NCBI GenBank assembly: GCA_013076295.1
Contig: RQOL01000466.1
Coordinates: forward strand, 5,003,080-5,067,079
Length of the DNA: 64,000 nucleotides
Source of the DNA: Sanderia malayensis
Lineage: Eukaryota > Cnidaria > Scyphozoa > Semaeostomeae > Pelagiidae
Direction of reading: 5' to 3'
The notes under the pieces were generated by a model. The model had not been told where the DNA came from. It was given only the letters and a program-made list of their open reading frames with translations, and did no database searches. Shown here in pieces: positions 36,401 through 48,545 of the stretch. Position 1 is the stretch's first letter; each line of letters starts with the position of its first letter. The position numbers and the translations under genes were made by a program.

Positions 36401-39400
36401 GGCACTAATGGTTATTTTAAATACGATCGAAGACTTAGATGGAATTGACACGACATGGAATTGGCAATTGTTTTGCTATTGTTTATTTGCATTTAATTGC
36501 GATGTATCTGCGATGCATTTCCTACCTATTTTCACTTCCAAATTTAAAAGACTTTCAAGAAATTTTTAGTACTAAAATGGCCATAAAGTTTGAGAACCTG
36601 AGCACTACTTCGAAGCCTAGCTTCTTATAAAAAAAATGCGTGTATTGCAATCACACACAGATATGACTGTAATGACATGCAGAAATGACGGTTTGCATTC
36701 ACTGCGCTGCGTGTTGAAAGGTCAATTTCCGCCAACAAAGAAAAACAGGTATGATCAAAACAACAAACCAGTTGGAGCAATTGCAAAACTGATTGGTTGA
36801 AATTCTCAAACCGGTTTTAGACAAAATTTCGATTTTCAAGTCAGACCTCAGTTACCCGGGGGTGGCTATAGGGCCACACTACGTGTGGCAATTACTCAAG
36901 ATTTTTCACCTGGGCAGCAGACCATATGCTTGCAAGGCTCAAAGAGTACGTCTGCAATATTTTCGTCGCAAATAAGGCAATCTGTAGCTGTTACTTTCTT
37001 TGTGAATGAAACAATATCCTCCTGAAAGGCATAAGTAATATCTGTAAATTCCATGGAAAACAATGATCATTGCTGAGGTAGGCCGTTTCAAAACGAGACA
37101 ATATCTATTTTGGCAGTGGCCAACCATACGCAAGCCAGTCAAACAGCATTGAATAGGGTAAATGACTTTTTCACCAACAACCAAATTAAGCAAACTTGAA
37201 TTAATGAAATAATGTTAACAGAACTAAAAAACCTCTCTTGACTGAACTTGAAAGTACTTACCTCACATGCAAAGCACTTGCAAAAATAAACAGCACACTC
37301 AATACAAGTCACGAAATGGCCACATGGCTCAAACTTGGCATCAGGTAAGTTTTCTCTGCACAGTCTACATTCCAGCAATCCACTTGAGTTTGAAGACAAT
37401 GAGGATGCACTCAAGGAACCATCTATGTCTGGTGTACCCCTTAGATCTTTATCTTTTTTTTTCCAATTTAACCTAGTATAGAATGACATTCATTATTAAC
37501 TTCTGTGGTCATTATTAGACAATGCATTCAGTGATGTTTTACTTTCTGCTAAGGTTTGTTTATTTAATGCTTTCTGCAAAATTTTGTTTACTTTTGCTCG
37601 AGTTTTCATTTCCTTTCTCGCTGAATATCACTTAATGTCAGAACAACAACAATCGTATAAACAAGATCATACCCCTCGCAGTACTTGCGGATGACGTCAA
37701 CCACTTCATAGCGTGAAGCACAGCCAAATGGATTCATACGATTGTTGTTCTTCAGGTAAGGGTCTGCGCCATGTTTGATGAGCAGACATCCAAAAATTGC
37801 ATCGACGGTATACCAGGTTTTCTTCAAATCCAAAGCTATCAATAACTGCAGAAAAGAAAGATTGATGTTTCAAGTTAGTGCACCAAAGTTTGTACACAAA
37901 ATTGTTGCCTTTAAGAAACTGAGTTATAGAAGCTTGGCTTTGACTTTGCTAAATAAAACACTTCCCTAAAAAACTTTCCCAGGGTGAGGTGATGCCAACG
38001 CAAGAAAGAACCACATGGTATAATAATTGAATGAGTTGTTTGAATAGCATTTCTTAAGAGCTAAGAAGTGTTTAATTGCTTTATAAAACTGAAAAGATAG
38101 ATGCAGCATATGTTTTATGTATTTTCTCCGAGTAAAGCTAACTTACCTCATTTGCAATCTCCTTATTCTCCATTTTTTGTTGGTCCTTTCTACCGACGTA
38201 GCGCTTCAATGCCATTGAATACCAAGAATGGTCCCTGAGCGAGTGCTTGTCTTGCAATGATACAACAGCGTGCAATGGAGTATTACCACGATAGTCACTG
38301 ACATTCACATCGGCTCCTAGCTCCACCAACACTTTTGCTGCTTTGAAATTGTTTGTCATTATAGCAACGTGCAATGGTGTTCGCTGGTCCAAGTCTCTGA
38401 CATTGATGTCAAAACCAGCCTGAAAGCAGACAATGAGCAATATCACGTTAAAATCACAAATGTGGCATTAGCATATCATAAATGGCACTGATAGTCACAA
38501 AAGTCAAGTGCCACGAAAGCAAACTTCATTGGAGAAGCTGTTTATCTTTCAAAATGTTAGCATGCGGCGAGTTTTACAACAGATGGAACATGAACCTATT
38601 TATTACAATTTTGGTTTCTTTTACCCCGAAGTTCATAGTAACCACAGGCTTACCTCGGTGACAAGATAGTTGAGCAGTTCAACACTGGATATAGCAGCGT
38701 AGTGTAAGGGTGCTGGGCCACTGCTAGGCCGGTTAATCAGGTTAGGAAACTTCTTCAACAACAACTTCATGCCGCTGTACAAAAACATTATTAGAAAACT
38801 TTATCAACACGGTATTCATAGGTAGTTTTTGGATACAGCTAAAGTTTGTAGTTAGGGCATGCAATTTTTCAACAATAAAGCATAAGGATAATCGTTTCGA
38901 AATCTGGTAAAACTTACGTCACGCTGCCACACACTGCTGCAAATTGAAGGTAGTCAAGATTGGATTTTCCGGACAAGATAGTTGTATCCAACTTATCACA
39001 GGACATTATAGTTTTGATGATGTCTTCATTGCCAACAGAAAGTGCCAAGTGAAGTGCAGTATGCCTGTTTTTATCCTAAAAAGCACAACAGTATTTCTGC
39101 TTTAAGTGGCAAACTTCCAACATTGCTTTGAGCTAAGCTAAGCTATTCGTAGCTCGTCATTTCAAATGGGAAAAAGAAAACACGAGAGAACGGGTGTGAA
39201 TAAAGAGCTTTCGATCATTTGTGCACACAGGTCGCAAGATTTGTTTGTCGCAGACATACCAGTATGTTTATATCTGCTCCTTTGTTTGAAAGATACTTCA
39301 CGACATCTTCTCGTTCTTCAAAAATTGCAGCTGTCAAAGGCGTCCCTTCAAGAGATGGAGTGTTTACCTTGGGGGTTGATAAATATAAACGATTAGCCTC

Positions 39401-42400
39401 AAAATAACTTACAAATATATCGATAGAGCCGACTTACGCATACAAGTATAGTGCTTGCTGCTTGCTAATAGAGTGCAACTAAAAGTGCTGTTGTTTGAGT
39501 CGACGACAATTGTGATATCAGTTAAGAAAATGTGGGCCAATGAAAAGTGAAAATTTATTAAATGTTTACATCATGGGGATGCGACTCTAGCAATTCCTTC
39601 ACTTCGTCAATGTCACCAGTTTTTGCAGCGTGCATTAGTTTGAATTCTGGAGATGTTTTAACCGTTCCTTTAGAAGTAAAAACAAATGAAAATCAAATGC
39701 AAATCAAATGCAGTTGCAAATCAAATGCAGTTGCAAATCAAATGCAGTTGCAAATCAAAAGCAAATCAAATGCAAATCAAATGCAAATCAAATGCAAATC
39801 AAATGCAATTGCAAATCATATCCAAGTAAAAATCAAATCAAATCAAATCCAAATCAAATGCAAATCAAATACAAGTTCAAGTCAATAATAAGGTGAATTC
39901 ATTCGATAACACAACTGAACTTTGTGCTACTGCAAAAGAAAGTTCACTGAAAACATTTTTCTGACAATGTCGGGCAACGTGTATTTGCAATCAACATTTC
40001 CTATACTAAATACATCTCACCAATTATATTATTTTTGATTAATCCTAAAGTAAAATATCAATGTTAGTACCAGTTGCTTTTAGACAGGGAAATTCTTGCA
40101 AGAATCTGGCAAGCAGTAACGTGGTCCCCTATAATGCAAGCAGTAACGTGACCCCCTGACCCCAATTTTTTGTCCCCTGGCGGATTTTGAAACCCAAACC
40201 CCCCAGCAACATGTCTCAAAAACAGAATTCCGGTTACCTTGATTGCTAGATTCTCACAAGAATTACCCTGCCTATTTGTTTTAACTGCAATTCATATAAT
40301 GATCAACAAATAAAAATTAGCTACAATTCTACATTCTTAGGCTCAGTCAGGCCCATGGCCACACCCTGAAGAAGAAAATTCAAAAAAGTAGGTTAGGGTT
40401 AGTCCATTGTATTCATAATAGTATAACATGTAATTGGCCATACCACTGCTATTATTTTGCCTTTCTGTGTCTTGGTTCATATTAAACTCTTTTCCTGAGA
40501 AATTTGAATGTTTAATGAGCTAGCTTGATGAAGTAAAGAGAAAACTGCGGATTCCGAGCCAGAAATGGCCTTTGTAACAACATATAGACTGAACAAGTGT
40601 CCAGAAATGTCCTAATGTCCGTGGCGAGACAAATCCGTGAAAAAGACTTAAACACTTTATTTTTCAGTCATAAGTCATATGTTGAATTTTCACAGACTGC
40701 TGGATCAAGCCAGAATAACGAAGTCTAAGTAGTAACAACTATGGGGGGCCGGGCCCATCAATAATCTTCAAAATAGGTCTAATTAAAAAAAAATTTCCAG
40801 TCCAGTTAAAAGGTCCAGTTACTAAAATTCTAAGAATTATTCATATATCAATAAATTTTTCTGCTTGCCACCCCTTCGCAATAGCTTTACCATGACACGG
40901 TTATGTAGTAATACCTCAAACAAAACGCTAAATAACAAGGAGGTTTACATGAACACCTAAAGGCCCAGAGCTGATCAGGGGACCCGCATGCGAGAGAGCA
41001 GTTTCGTCAGACATAGCTCAACCACAACTCACGTAATTATCAACGCTACTGTCTGCGCTGTCAGACAATTCTCCCCCACACAAACACCCAAGAGGGCCTA
41101 CTTAAATCTAGAACAACTGTAAAGAGGTTAATAACGTACCAGAATTGGCAGCTGAATCTTTAAGCTGGTCCACTTTCCTGTCGATCATTGCCGTGGGTAT
41201 AATGAAACTGCTTTGTCCAATAGTGACTCGTAGATTTCCATCCAAGAAAACTTTCGTTACTTTTCCAATATTTCCCAAGCACTAAAAATTAAAAAAAATA
41301 ATAATGGTGGATAGAACGTGCTTCTGCAAAGGCTATTTCTACTGAAAGAAAATTGACTACACCGACTGAGTAGCCACATTCTCCAAGGCTTGAGTTTGAT
41401 TCTGTATTTGCTCTTTCATATCATACCTCTCTAATTTCATTGTTCCAATCCCTGACATGCAACTCGAACACACGTTTCGCCAGTTGTATGTCGCTTATAA
41501 GCTTGACAGTAGCGCCTTCACTGAATGTCGTTGTTGATACCTGGAACGAAAGGAGATAAGAGCGACCTTTTTTACATATTCCCATACTATTGCACATCAA
41601 AATAGACTGCAAAAGTACAATCGTGAGGCCAGTTGTATGTCGGCTTTGCAAGGACTTCTGACTGGTATTTTTATTGATGAAAATAATTAATATAACGAAA
41701 CGAAAAAATCCCAGTGTGCTGTAAATAGGAGCATGGAACGTAGCAAAATTACCTTTTTCAACAGCAGTGGATTGACAACCCATCTGGAATTGCTTTCTTG
41801 AAATGTTACAGCTATGTCATTCTTGTCTGTATAAAATTGCACAGTGCCAACTTTCCCGAGATCCTATTATGCAACGATAAAATCAATGAGGATCGAAGCA
41901 TTTACGTTAAAAACATGGGACGTGCAGTTTACACGCGAAAGTTTTGTTTCCAATACCCAGGGTTCCGAGAAAAAGACGTCTCACTCATGAAGAAAACATA
42001 ACTTTCATATAAAATTAAATAATAATCAGTAAAAAAAGACGCATTAGTCGCTGCAGCTCTGATCGTGCTTACGCACTCATCAGGCAGATTTAATGACCTG
42101 ATCCGACGAGTGCGTAAAAGTACCAAATCAGGCAGAGTTGGCACTTTTATATATTATTTTTCACTCTTCAATCAACTGTTGTAACATCTGTTTTTACTGT
42201 TTCTATTTTCTGTTTTGATTTTTCGTCATACTGATAAACATATCTACTTCCTATGTCTCTACTTCTTTGAAAATAGAAGGAAAGCTCAGTTTAAATGGAA
42301 ATGCTTTTCACGCAAAATTTATGTTTTTGCTGAAACGCGAAAGGTTATTCTCGGAAAATATCCTATTTCTCATTTTTGAAATGAAGGAAAAGGTAATTCG

Positions 42401-45400
42401 AAAAAATTTCGCGTTATTTTCAGTTCGCAAAGGTCTTGTCAGGCATATCTCAATTAATTGCAAAAAGTAATACGAGAAGCTTAAACATGTTTGTTTTAAT
42501 ATCAAAACAAATTAAAACTAAACCAAACAACTTAAAACAAACATGCTTAGGTTTCTCGTATTACTTTTTGTTATTAAACTTTATACCCGAATCAACATAT
42601 TCACATATCTCAATTACTTCTCACGTAATTATCAACGCTATTGTCTGCGCTGTCAGATAATTCTCCCCCCCCTCCACACACATATATGAATCTAAAACAA
42701 TTGAAAACCGGTTTCTTCCCGCGAAAGTAGAAGTTACATGTTCTGAAAATAAATACCAACCTCGATCATACTACTGTGCCAACCACCGTGTCCAGCTTGT
42801 AGTGTCACGCAAGTCTCTTTGTTTGTGACAATCATGACTTTGTCGCCGATGTTGAACTTAGGCGCAGATTGGCTTATGTTTTCGACCGCACCTGTCGTCG
42901 GCGCATTCAGTGTGACTGTCAAGGAGCCAGAGTTGTTGCTGCTGTCACTACAAACTTTTACCTCGCCAGCAATGGTATTCACAGGGTTTCCAGATTGAGG
43001 CTCTTCCCTCACTTGTCCGTCGTAATGGCTGCTTGGCTCCATTGAGAAATTCGCTGCACCTGCGCAAGCCTGTTTTGTGGCAGCACCCTGCGCCATGCTG
43101 GCTGGGCCCCCTGAATGTGCATCAAATCTCTCTCCAAGCACGGGCAGATGGTTTTTGTAGTAAAAACCACCCGATGCAGGCTTGATGCATTTCAAATCAA
43201 CCTGATTTAAGTAAAACAAGTCTTTGTTATTCGTTAAGCGTTGTTACCTTATCACCTCTCAGAGTAATTCAATTCCTTACGCTTAATAAGAAAATAGTTT
43301 CTTTGGTGAAACCTTTTTGTCTCGCTTCACGCATGCGCAAGAGAGTTAATGCTCGTGAATGGGAAACATGGTCTCTGTTGTTGTGTGTTTCTGTTGAGCT
43401 TCTAATTCAAAAGCTCACTTTAGAATTTGAATGAAATTTTGAATGTTTTTCAATGAACGACAGTTCGATTAAAGCAGTCACTTGACTTCAAGCAAGGAAG
43501 CACGTATTTTCCTGGATTTTTTATTTTAATAATGGCAACCCGCAACATAAAAAATTAACACTGGAAACTTGTTTGTGATTATTTGACTGCTGACCGATCA
43601 AAATCTCTTCAACATCCCAGACAGGGTAATCGACGCCCCTCCCCCCCCCCAGTGCCCAACTATTTCAGCAGAAAACGAATAAAGAATGCTTCAAGCTTAT
43701 TGCTTTCGGTGCAGGAAAAAACGGGGTCATACTGTGATATCATAGCAGGCTGGACCTTGCTCTTGGGGAGGAAGGGAGGGGCGTTTAAGACTTGTTAAAA
43801 AACGTCTCCATACCTTTCCATTGTGTCCAATTCTGTAGACATTGGATACTCCGTTGTTGTACATCCATTGTACTCTGGCTACGTTCCTTCTGTATTTGCT
43901 ATTGAATTCTTGTATCTCTGTGATGTTTCCAACTTGGCCCTCGCCTCCATCTTGATCATCCCATTCCCAGGAGGGCCCGCGTACAACCACAGCCCCAGGG
44001 AATAACCCCTTTGCTTCTGTTTTCAAGGACTCTGCTCTCGGAGGCAACATAACACTGCAAGGGAATAACACAATCAACATATCCAAATCTCTATTGAAAG
44101 ATCACTTTTCAGCTTCACCCAGCTAAGCATGTTAAAAATTATTTATCATTATTAACGATGCTCGTGGTGTTGTTATCTATTATCGTCTAATGCTATTGAT
44201 TGAAACACGTCCTGATAAAAATCCTCACAAGGTTGGAAAAAGGCTATCTGCGGCAAAATGGCTGTAGCCAAATTAGAACCAACCATGAAAAATTTAAGAA
44301 TAAATGAAATCGAGGCAAATCATTTTTGTCCTGTTTTTGAAATAACAACGTGATATGTCCCTGTAGGTTAGCGAGAGTCGAGCTAAGCACAGGGACCCAA
44401 TGTAATGAGTTTAATTGGAGGGTGAGATGGCGTCTGGAGGGTGAGCCTCGTTCGCACTCTAGATTATCTTATATCCTATCTCTACAAGTTTATGACGTGC
44501 AGGAGGAAATCAATCATAAGTTATGATCAATTTACTATAATTTTTCGAAAGATCCCGTGGTCGATGACATGTTTTCTAGGTGTTTTTGGTGACAGTTCTA
44601 AATTACATAAAATGCCCAATTGACTTACCCTGCCTTTTCACTTGTCTCAAATCTTTGGAACTTGTGTTGCACATTGTGCTTGTCGCTCATGTAGCATATG
44701 GTGCAGAGGTATGTTAGCGGGCATTCCTCGCAATTCCAGCTTATTCCAATTACATCTTTAAGACAGACGTCACAGCCAACTCCGTGCTTTGACACTAAAA
44801 CGTGAGAAATAAAGAAATAGATGCGTGCAGATGATAAACGCGTTCATGCTTAATTGTTCGAGTGCTGCAAAAGTAAAGCCTGGTTCTCGTACCATGATAC
44901 AATAACCGCCCCTCCCTCTTAGGAGAAGAAATTCTAATAAGCGCCTCCCTCGATGTCATATAATTACATGTACCTTTTGTTTGTTTTTACAAGCGCGTCT
45001 TCGGAAATCAGAAAGAGTCAAGAATTAACTTTTGTCGTCAATTTGTTTGTCTTACCTTACTAAATAACACAGTAACATTTACATTCGGTAATGATAAAAA
45101 TAATTTACACAAATTTAATACGTGCCTCATCGGCTAGGAGCAATTTTTAAAAGCAAATAATTAGTTATCTATCTAAGCGCTTTTTCAAAGCACTGCGGAA
45201 CGTCGCAAACCATATCAGCGAGCAAGTCGACCGACCTCTCCTTTTTGTGTTTTTATTTTATCAATGTTTACAAACAAAACGCCTCTTAGCTATAAATTAT
45301 AAATTTTTCAATTGAACTGTTAATTTAAAATAACAGAAGTCGCTCCTTTTCGGCTGGGTCGTTTTTGGGTCCTGTAAAAGGTTCAAAGATACTCTGTTCT

Positions 45401-46089
45401 ACAGCCGAAAAATCACCGACGACCAATTTACGTCATAAGACAAATGAAAAGCAGGCCTTCGTCCTGACACCATCTTGACAAAAGGAAACAATCGGAAGGC
45501 AATCCCAGTCGTAGCTGATTGGACCAAGTTGTGAGCGCGACCAGATGGTTTCTCAAAAGGAGCAAAACAGATTAATAATTTAGTATTTTTATTTCATTGC
45601 GGAAGGCTTACTACTCTCCGCTTTTGATGTTTCCATCATCAGATAATGTAATATTCATCGCTTTGCAATTGAGAAGGCTTTTCAATACTTGGGATCACGA
45701 GAAGAACATGTACTCATGTCCATTTCCATGCACAATTAAGTATTTAAAAATATCCAGAACATATATACATTTGGTTTGTTGCTTCCCCAGTCATACATTT
45801 TACAGCCCACCAACTCATCGTCTACGACTGCGAGTTTCCGACTTCGTTTTTTAAAATGAACCGTACCGAGTGGAGAAGAATAAACAAGCAAATCACAAGC
45901 ATTGTTTTCTCCACATCTATAAATACCCTGTCCACCATTGTCCCACAAGACCTTGGCACTGCCAGAATTCCGTTGAGGACCAATGCTTTGTATTTGAATA
46001 ACGGTTCCAAGTGTTCCTTCATTGCCATCTTGGTCATTCCATATCCAATCGGGACCCCTGACGACACGAGTTCCGAGTTCGATATCCAT
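33465..46089 (-). CDS. MIB2: Mind bomb-family E3 ubiquitin ligase, MIB2-like
   Basis: Mind bomb ligases ubiquitinate Notch ligands so that they are endocytosed in the signal-sending cell. Domains in order: MIB/HERC2 domain 1 (exon 45867-46089, MDIELGTRVVRGPDWIWND); ZZ zinc finger (about 44636-44793, GCDVCLKDV, CEECPLTYLCTICYMSDKH); MIB/HERC2 domain 2 (about 43815-44053, VVVRGPSWEWDDQDGGEG); the REP region (about 42760-43200 and 41140-41780, two QAGHGGWH-type motifs); ankyrin repeats (about 37670-39660, e.g. DQRTPLHVAIMTNNFKAAK); RING-like 1 (37262-37472, CRLCRENL...EPCGHFVTC); RING 2 (36910-37021 and 34051-34103); and the C-terminal RING (33465-33712, CTICMDRPRN...FLCGHGTCEIC, CPICREPIEKK). 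YRIGHNGKVDLKC and GGFYYKNHLPVLGE resemble human MIB2 more than MIB1, but three RING-like units recall MIB1. A Ser/Gly-rich insert of about 90 residues precedes REP 1. The phase between the two RING 2 exons does not close, as reported in the findings. Confidence 0.9.
33773..34035. repeat. Tandem minisatellite, CACTGGTCGTTTTAGAAATA unit
   Basis: At least six copies of CACTGGTCGTTTTAGAAATA alternate with a CACACTATTGAAATATAAA block, giving units of about 30-60 bp. It lies between the last two MIB coding exons. Confidence 0.85.
34653..35856. mobile_element. 1.2-kb non-autonomous Tc1/pogo-type DNA transposon
   Basis: Terminal inverted repeats CAGTCAACTCTGTCTAATTC (left) and GAATTAGACAGAGTTGACTG (right) are flanked by TA on both sides (34651-34652 and 35857-35858). 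The subterminal parts repeat AAAGTTCGAATTACAGAGG. No transposase frame is present. TA target sites and CAG termini fit the Tc1/mariner-pogo group. A smaller element is nested inside at 35269-35445. The whole lies in an intron of the MIB gene. Confidence 0.88.
35269..35445. mobile_element. 177-bp MITE with TTAA flanks, nested
   Basis: The arms AGGGAATGTGCAAG and CTTGCACATTCCCT are perfect inverted repeats. TTAA lies on each outer side (35265-35268 and 35446-35449), which is the piggyBac target site. A second inner inverted pair exists (AAAATAGATC, GATTTGGTT/AATCTATTTTT region). It sits inside the pogo-type element. Confidence 0.8.
35859..36642. mobile_element. 784-bp MITE, CACGCATTTTTTTTATAAG ends
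   Basis: It begins CACGCATTTTTTTTATAAG and ends CTTATAAAAAAAATGCGTG, flanked by TA at 35857-35858 and 36643-36644. The inside is rich in TTTCGCGAATTT and AAGAAACTTTCG words. It abuts the pogo-type element directly and shares its TA. It is one member of a family dispersed through this window. Confidence 0.85.
39684..39880. repeat. Tandem repeat, AAATCAAATGCA unit
   Basis: About 15 copies of a 12-bp unit (AAATCAAATGCA, sometimes GTTGC in place of part of it). It lies in a MIB intron between ankyrin and REP exons. The apparent QIKCKSNA-type peptides are repeat artefacts. Confidence 0.9.
39900..41130. other. Long MIB intron without recognised exon
   Basis: About 1.2 kb between the ankyrin and REP parts of the MIB gene. 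It holds a short direct repeat GCAAGCAGTAACGTG (near 40109 and 40137) and C-rich tracts. I see no coding signal. Confidence 0.4.
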
Positions 46090-46450
46090 CTTGTTTTGTT
46101 ATCAACGTTACTAAAAAGCAATCAGATATTCACAGAGTCAGAAAATGATCATGTTATCACAAGGTCGCACAAAAGCTTTGCAATCTCTATCATCTTATCA
46201 AAAGTTAATTGCAACTTTCTTCAGGTACAGAGAAGACAATGTCAGCCATTTATTGATGAATTGTTCTAAGTTTATAAATACCTTTACCTGCTATGGAAAG
46301 TGATGATAATTTTCTAAGATAGATTTTAGATAGTGGTAGTAAATTGGTGGGAGCCACTTACTTTTTTCTGCCACGGTCTATACTTGTCTCTTTGCTCGAC
46401 GTTGAAGACATCTGAGAACTTTGAACGAGCTTTTGACAGCACGTATTTAA
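46090..46450 (-). other. Probable 5' UTR exons and intron of the MIB gene
   Basis: Upstream of the ATG at 46089 is a good acceptor (TGATTGCTTTTTAG ending at 46111), leaving a 21-base leader. A matching strong donor GTAAGTGG lies at 46361, after CCGTGGCAGAAAAAA. This suggests a non-coding first exon from 46362 to about 46450 and a leader intron at 46111-46361. Confidence 0.5.
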
Positions 46451-47354
46451 AAAGTACCAGCTGCCTTCAAATGTCATCTGGTGTTTTCCCAATGCCATCA
46501 GACGTAGTGGGCGAACATTATTAAGCATGTGTTTTTTTTTGCATTTTTTCTGAAAATGTGTGTTCAGTTGCTGATGGACACATATGATGCCAATGAAATA
46601 ATAATGATCATAGCTGACAAATTCGTTTGCAGTGACGTACGAGATCATAATTTATCATTTTCATCATTAAAGATAATGTCGATTCCAGCTGACATGAAGG
46701 ATGAAAGATGTGAAAGAAAAGCACTGTTTTTCTTAAACATATGCGCATATGCTAAGATGACGCGTTGGATATCGACATAACTTTCTCAGATGAAGAGCCA
46801 CGTGCTTCTATTTAGTACCTGTTACAGCATTAATTCTGATTTAAAACGTTTCTGCAGTGTAAAACAGTGGCACCATGCACGCCAGGTTTGGTGGGCTTAG
46901 ACCCCAGAAACCTGATTCAGGTAGCACTGGGCCTTACGAACACCTCAGCTATCAAGGGACAAGAGACCCAACCCCTATGTTTTGACAAGATACCCACCCC
47001 GCTCCTTTAAAAATTCAGCAAAGACGGTTAATGTTTTGTGTAAACATCCTGCTTGCACCTCTATTTTCTCCGAGCCTTGTGTCACCTCTTCGTGCCGCGC
47101 TACTGCCAGGAAAGCCTGAAGAAAGTTTTATTACCATATTTCATTTTATTTTCATTTGATCAATATTTATATTGGAAGAGCCTTTCAGCAATAAATCAAT
47201 CGTTATCCTATTAAAATAAAAATTTCTATTAAACTATTAATAAAAATAATGCAAATCATTGCTCTGTCAAGGTGTCGTGTTTGGGTTCAGCAAAAGGCTC
47301 AAGAAATACTCTCTACAACCTGCTCTAAAACGAGTTATTGATTCTTGTCAGGGA

Positions 47355-47747
47355 CAGTGGTGATTTCTAAGGGAGGCGCAGGGGGCGGAGCCCCCTTGTG
47401 AAAATATATGCTGAATTTAGGGGGGCTCAGCCCCCCCAAACAATCTCTGTATTTGTGCTCTGCAAAATTTCTCGTTATCCAGAAGTTAAAGTTTAAAGGC
47501 CTCATTTGTAAAGATTCTGATATCCGTTGCATGCTAGATGTTAATTCTCGTATCATCGGTGTCTTATTCAGTTGTTTCTATTCCTTTAACGGTTTATAAA
47601 CCATTGTTTGGTTTGGTTTGGTTTGTGTGAGCACTTTTTTCATATTTGCGCCAATGAAAACATGGGTGTGGTCACAAAAAACCCCACCCACTCTTGAGGT
47701 TTTGCTTTTGGAACCCCCCCTGTTAATTTTTTTAGAAATCACCACTG
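47355..47747. mobile_element. hAT-like MITE, CAGTGGTGATTTCTAA ends
   Basis: The 393-bp element has ends CAGTGGTGATTTCTAA and TTAGAAATCACCACTG, with GC-rich subterminal blocks (GGCGGAGCCCCCTTG and GGGGGGCTCAGCCCCCC). The CAGTGGTG start is hAT-like. The 8-bp flanks do not match, so the target duplication is eroded or the group differs. Confidence 0.7.
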
Positions 47748-47894
47748 CGGATACTCTGAAATTATGGATCTTTTAATGAACTTATAGCAAAAATTTGTTA
47801 TTTTACGTCATGACTCCTTGGTCCAAGAAAATCAAAACTCTACAGTGAGCCAGCTACAAATCCACCTGTTCTAATATTTGGCATTCATCACACC

Positions 47895-48142
47895 TATTTG
47901 CTTTATAAGAAACTATGCAAAGTTTTCGTACCAGAGTTTCTTAGCTTTCACCCTATTTATAGTACCAAACGTTTCTTAGCAAGCTTCTTGACACCAAAAC
48001 CTAATTTTCTTTAATTTGACGTCCTTCTCTTTATCTTCGGTCACTGCCAAACATAAATTGGATAGAGAAGCAAAAAGAAATGCAAATTCTATTGCACACA
48101 ACTAAAATATCTTTTAAAATGTAACCGGACTGAACTAGGAAT
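47895..48142. mobile_element. Partial copy of the TTTATAAGAAACTATGCAAA MITE
   Basis: TTTATAAGAAACTATGCAAA, then GTTTTCGTACCAGAGTTTCT and TACCAAACGTTTCTTAGC, match the reverse complement of the right half of the element at 55824-56154. It lies head to tail with the complete element at 48144. Confidence 0.6.
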
Positions 48143-48143
48143 A

Positions 48144-48545
48144 CACGTTTTTTTTTTATAAGAAACCTGGCTCAAGGCCTAGTAGTAAAAGTTTCTTCAT
48201 TTTTAGCTACATTTTAGTACTAAAAGTTTCTTAAAAGTTTCTTAATTTAATGAAAATGGTTGCAGTGAAAACGAAGAAAAAAACGTGGATGTGGCAAAAT
48301 ATTAGTATTATAACAAAGAAAAATTGTCAATGCGAAAAATCGTCATGTGGAGCCGACAATGTTATGCTTAGCACATAAAACATACTTACTGTAGTTGACA
48401 TTTGTTAAATCCGTGAGGGAAAAACATGTTTCCGAAATTTCTAATGTTTCTTAGATATTTCCCTGTAGTTCTAAAAGTTTCTTAAATTTTAGGGTGTCTA
48501 GATCTAGGTTTCTTATAAACCGGTTTCTTATAAAAAGAAAACGTG
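48144..48545. mobile_element. 402-bp MITE, CACGTTTTTTTTTTATAAG ends
   Basis: It begins CACGTTTTTTTTTTATAAG and ends CTTATAAAAAGAAAACGTG, with TA at 48142-48143 and 48546-48547. The inside repeats AAAGTTTCTTAA words. It is the same family as 35859-36642 and 55824-56154. Confidence 0.8.

Noticed and set aside
39684..39880. A CRISPR-like array
   Set aside because: The repeats are contiguous with no unique spacers, and the genome is eukaryotic.
39562..39888. 108-codon plus-strand open frame
   Set aside because: It reads through the 12-bp tandem repeat (QIKCKSNA-like peptide) and antisense to an ankyrin exon.
46358..46780. Several open frames on both strands upstream of the MIB gene
   Set aside because: They are short, lack family resemblance and overlap the probable non-coding first exon and promoter.
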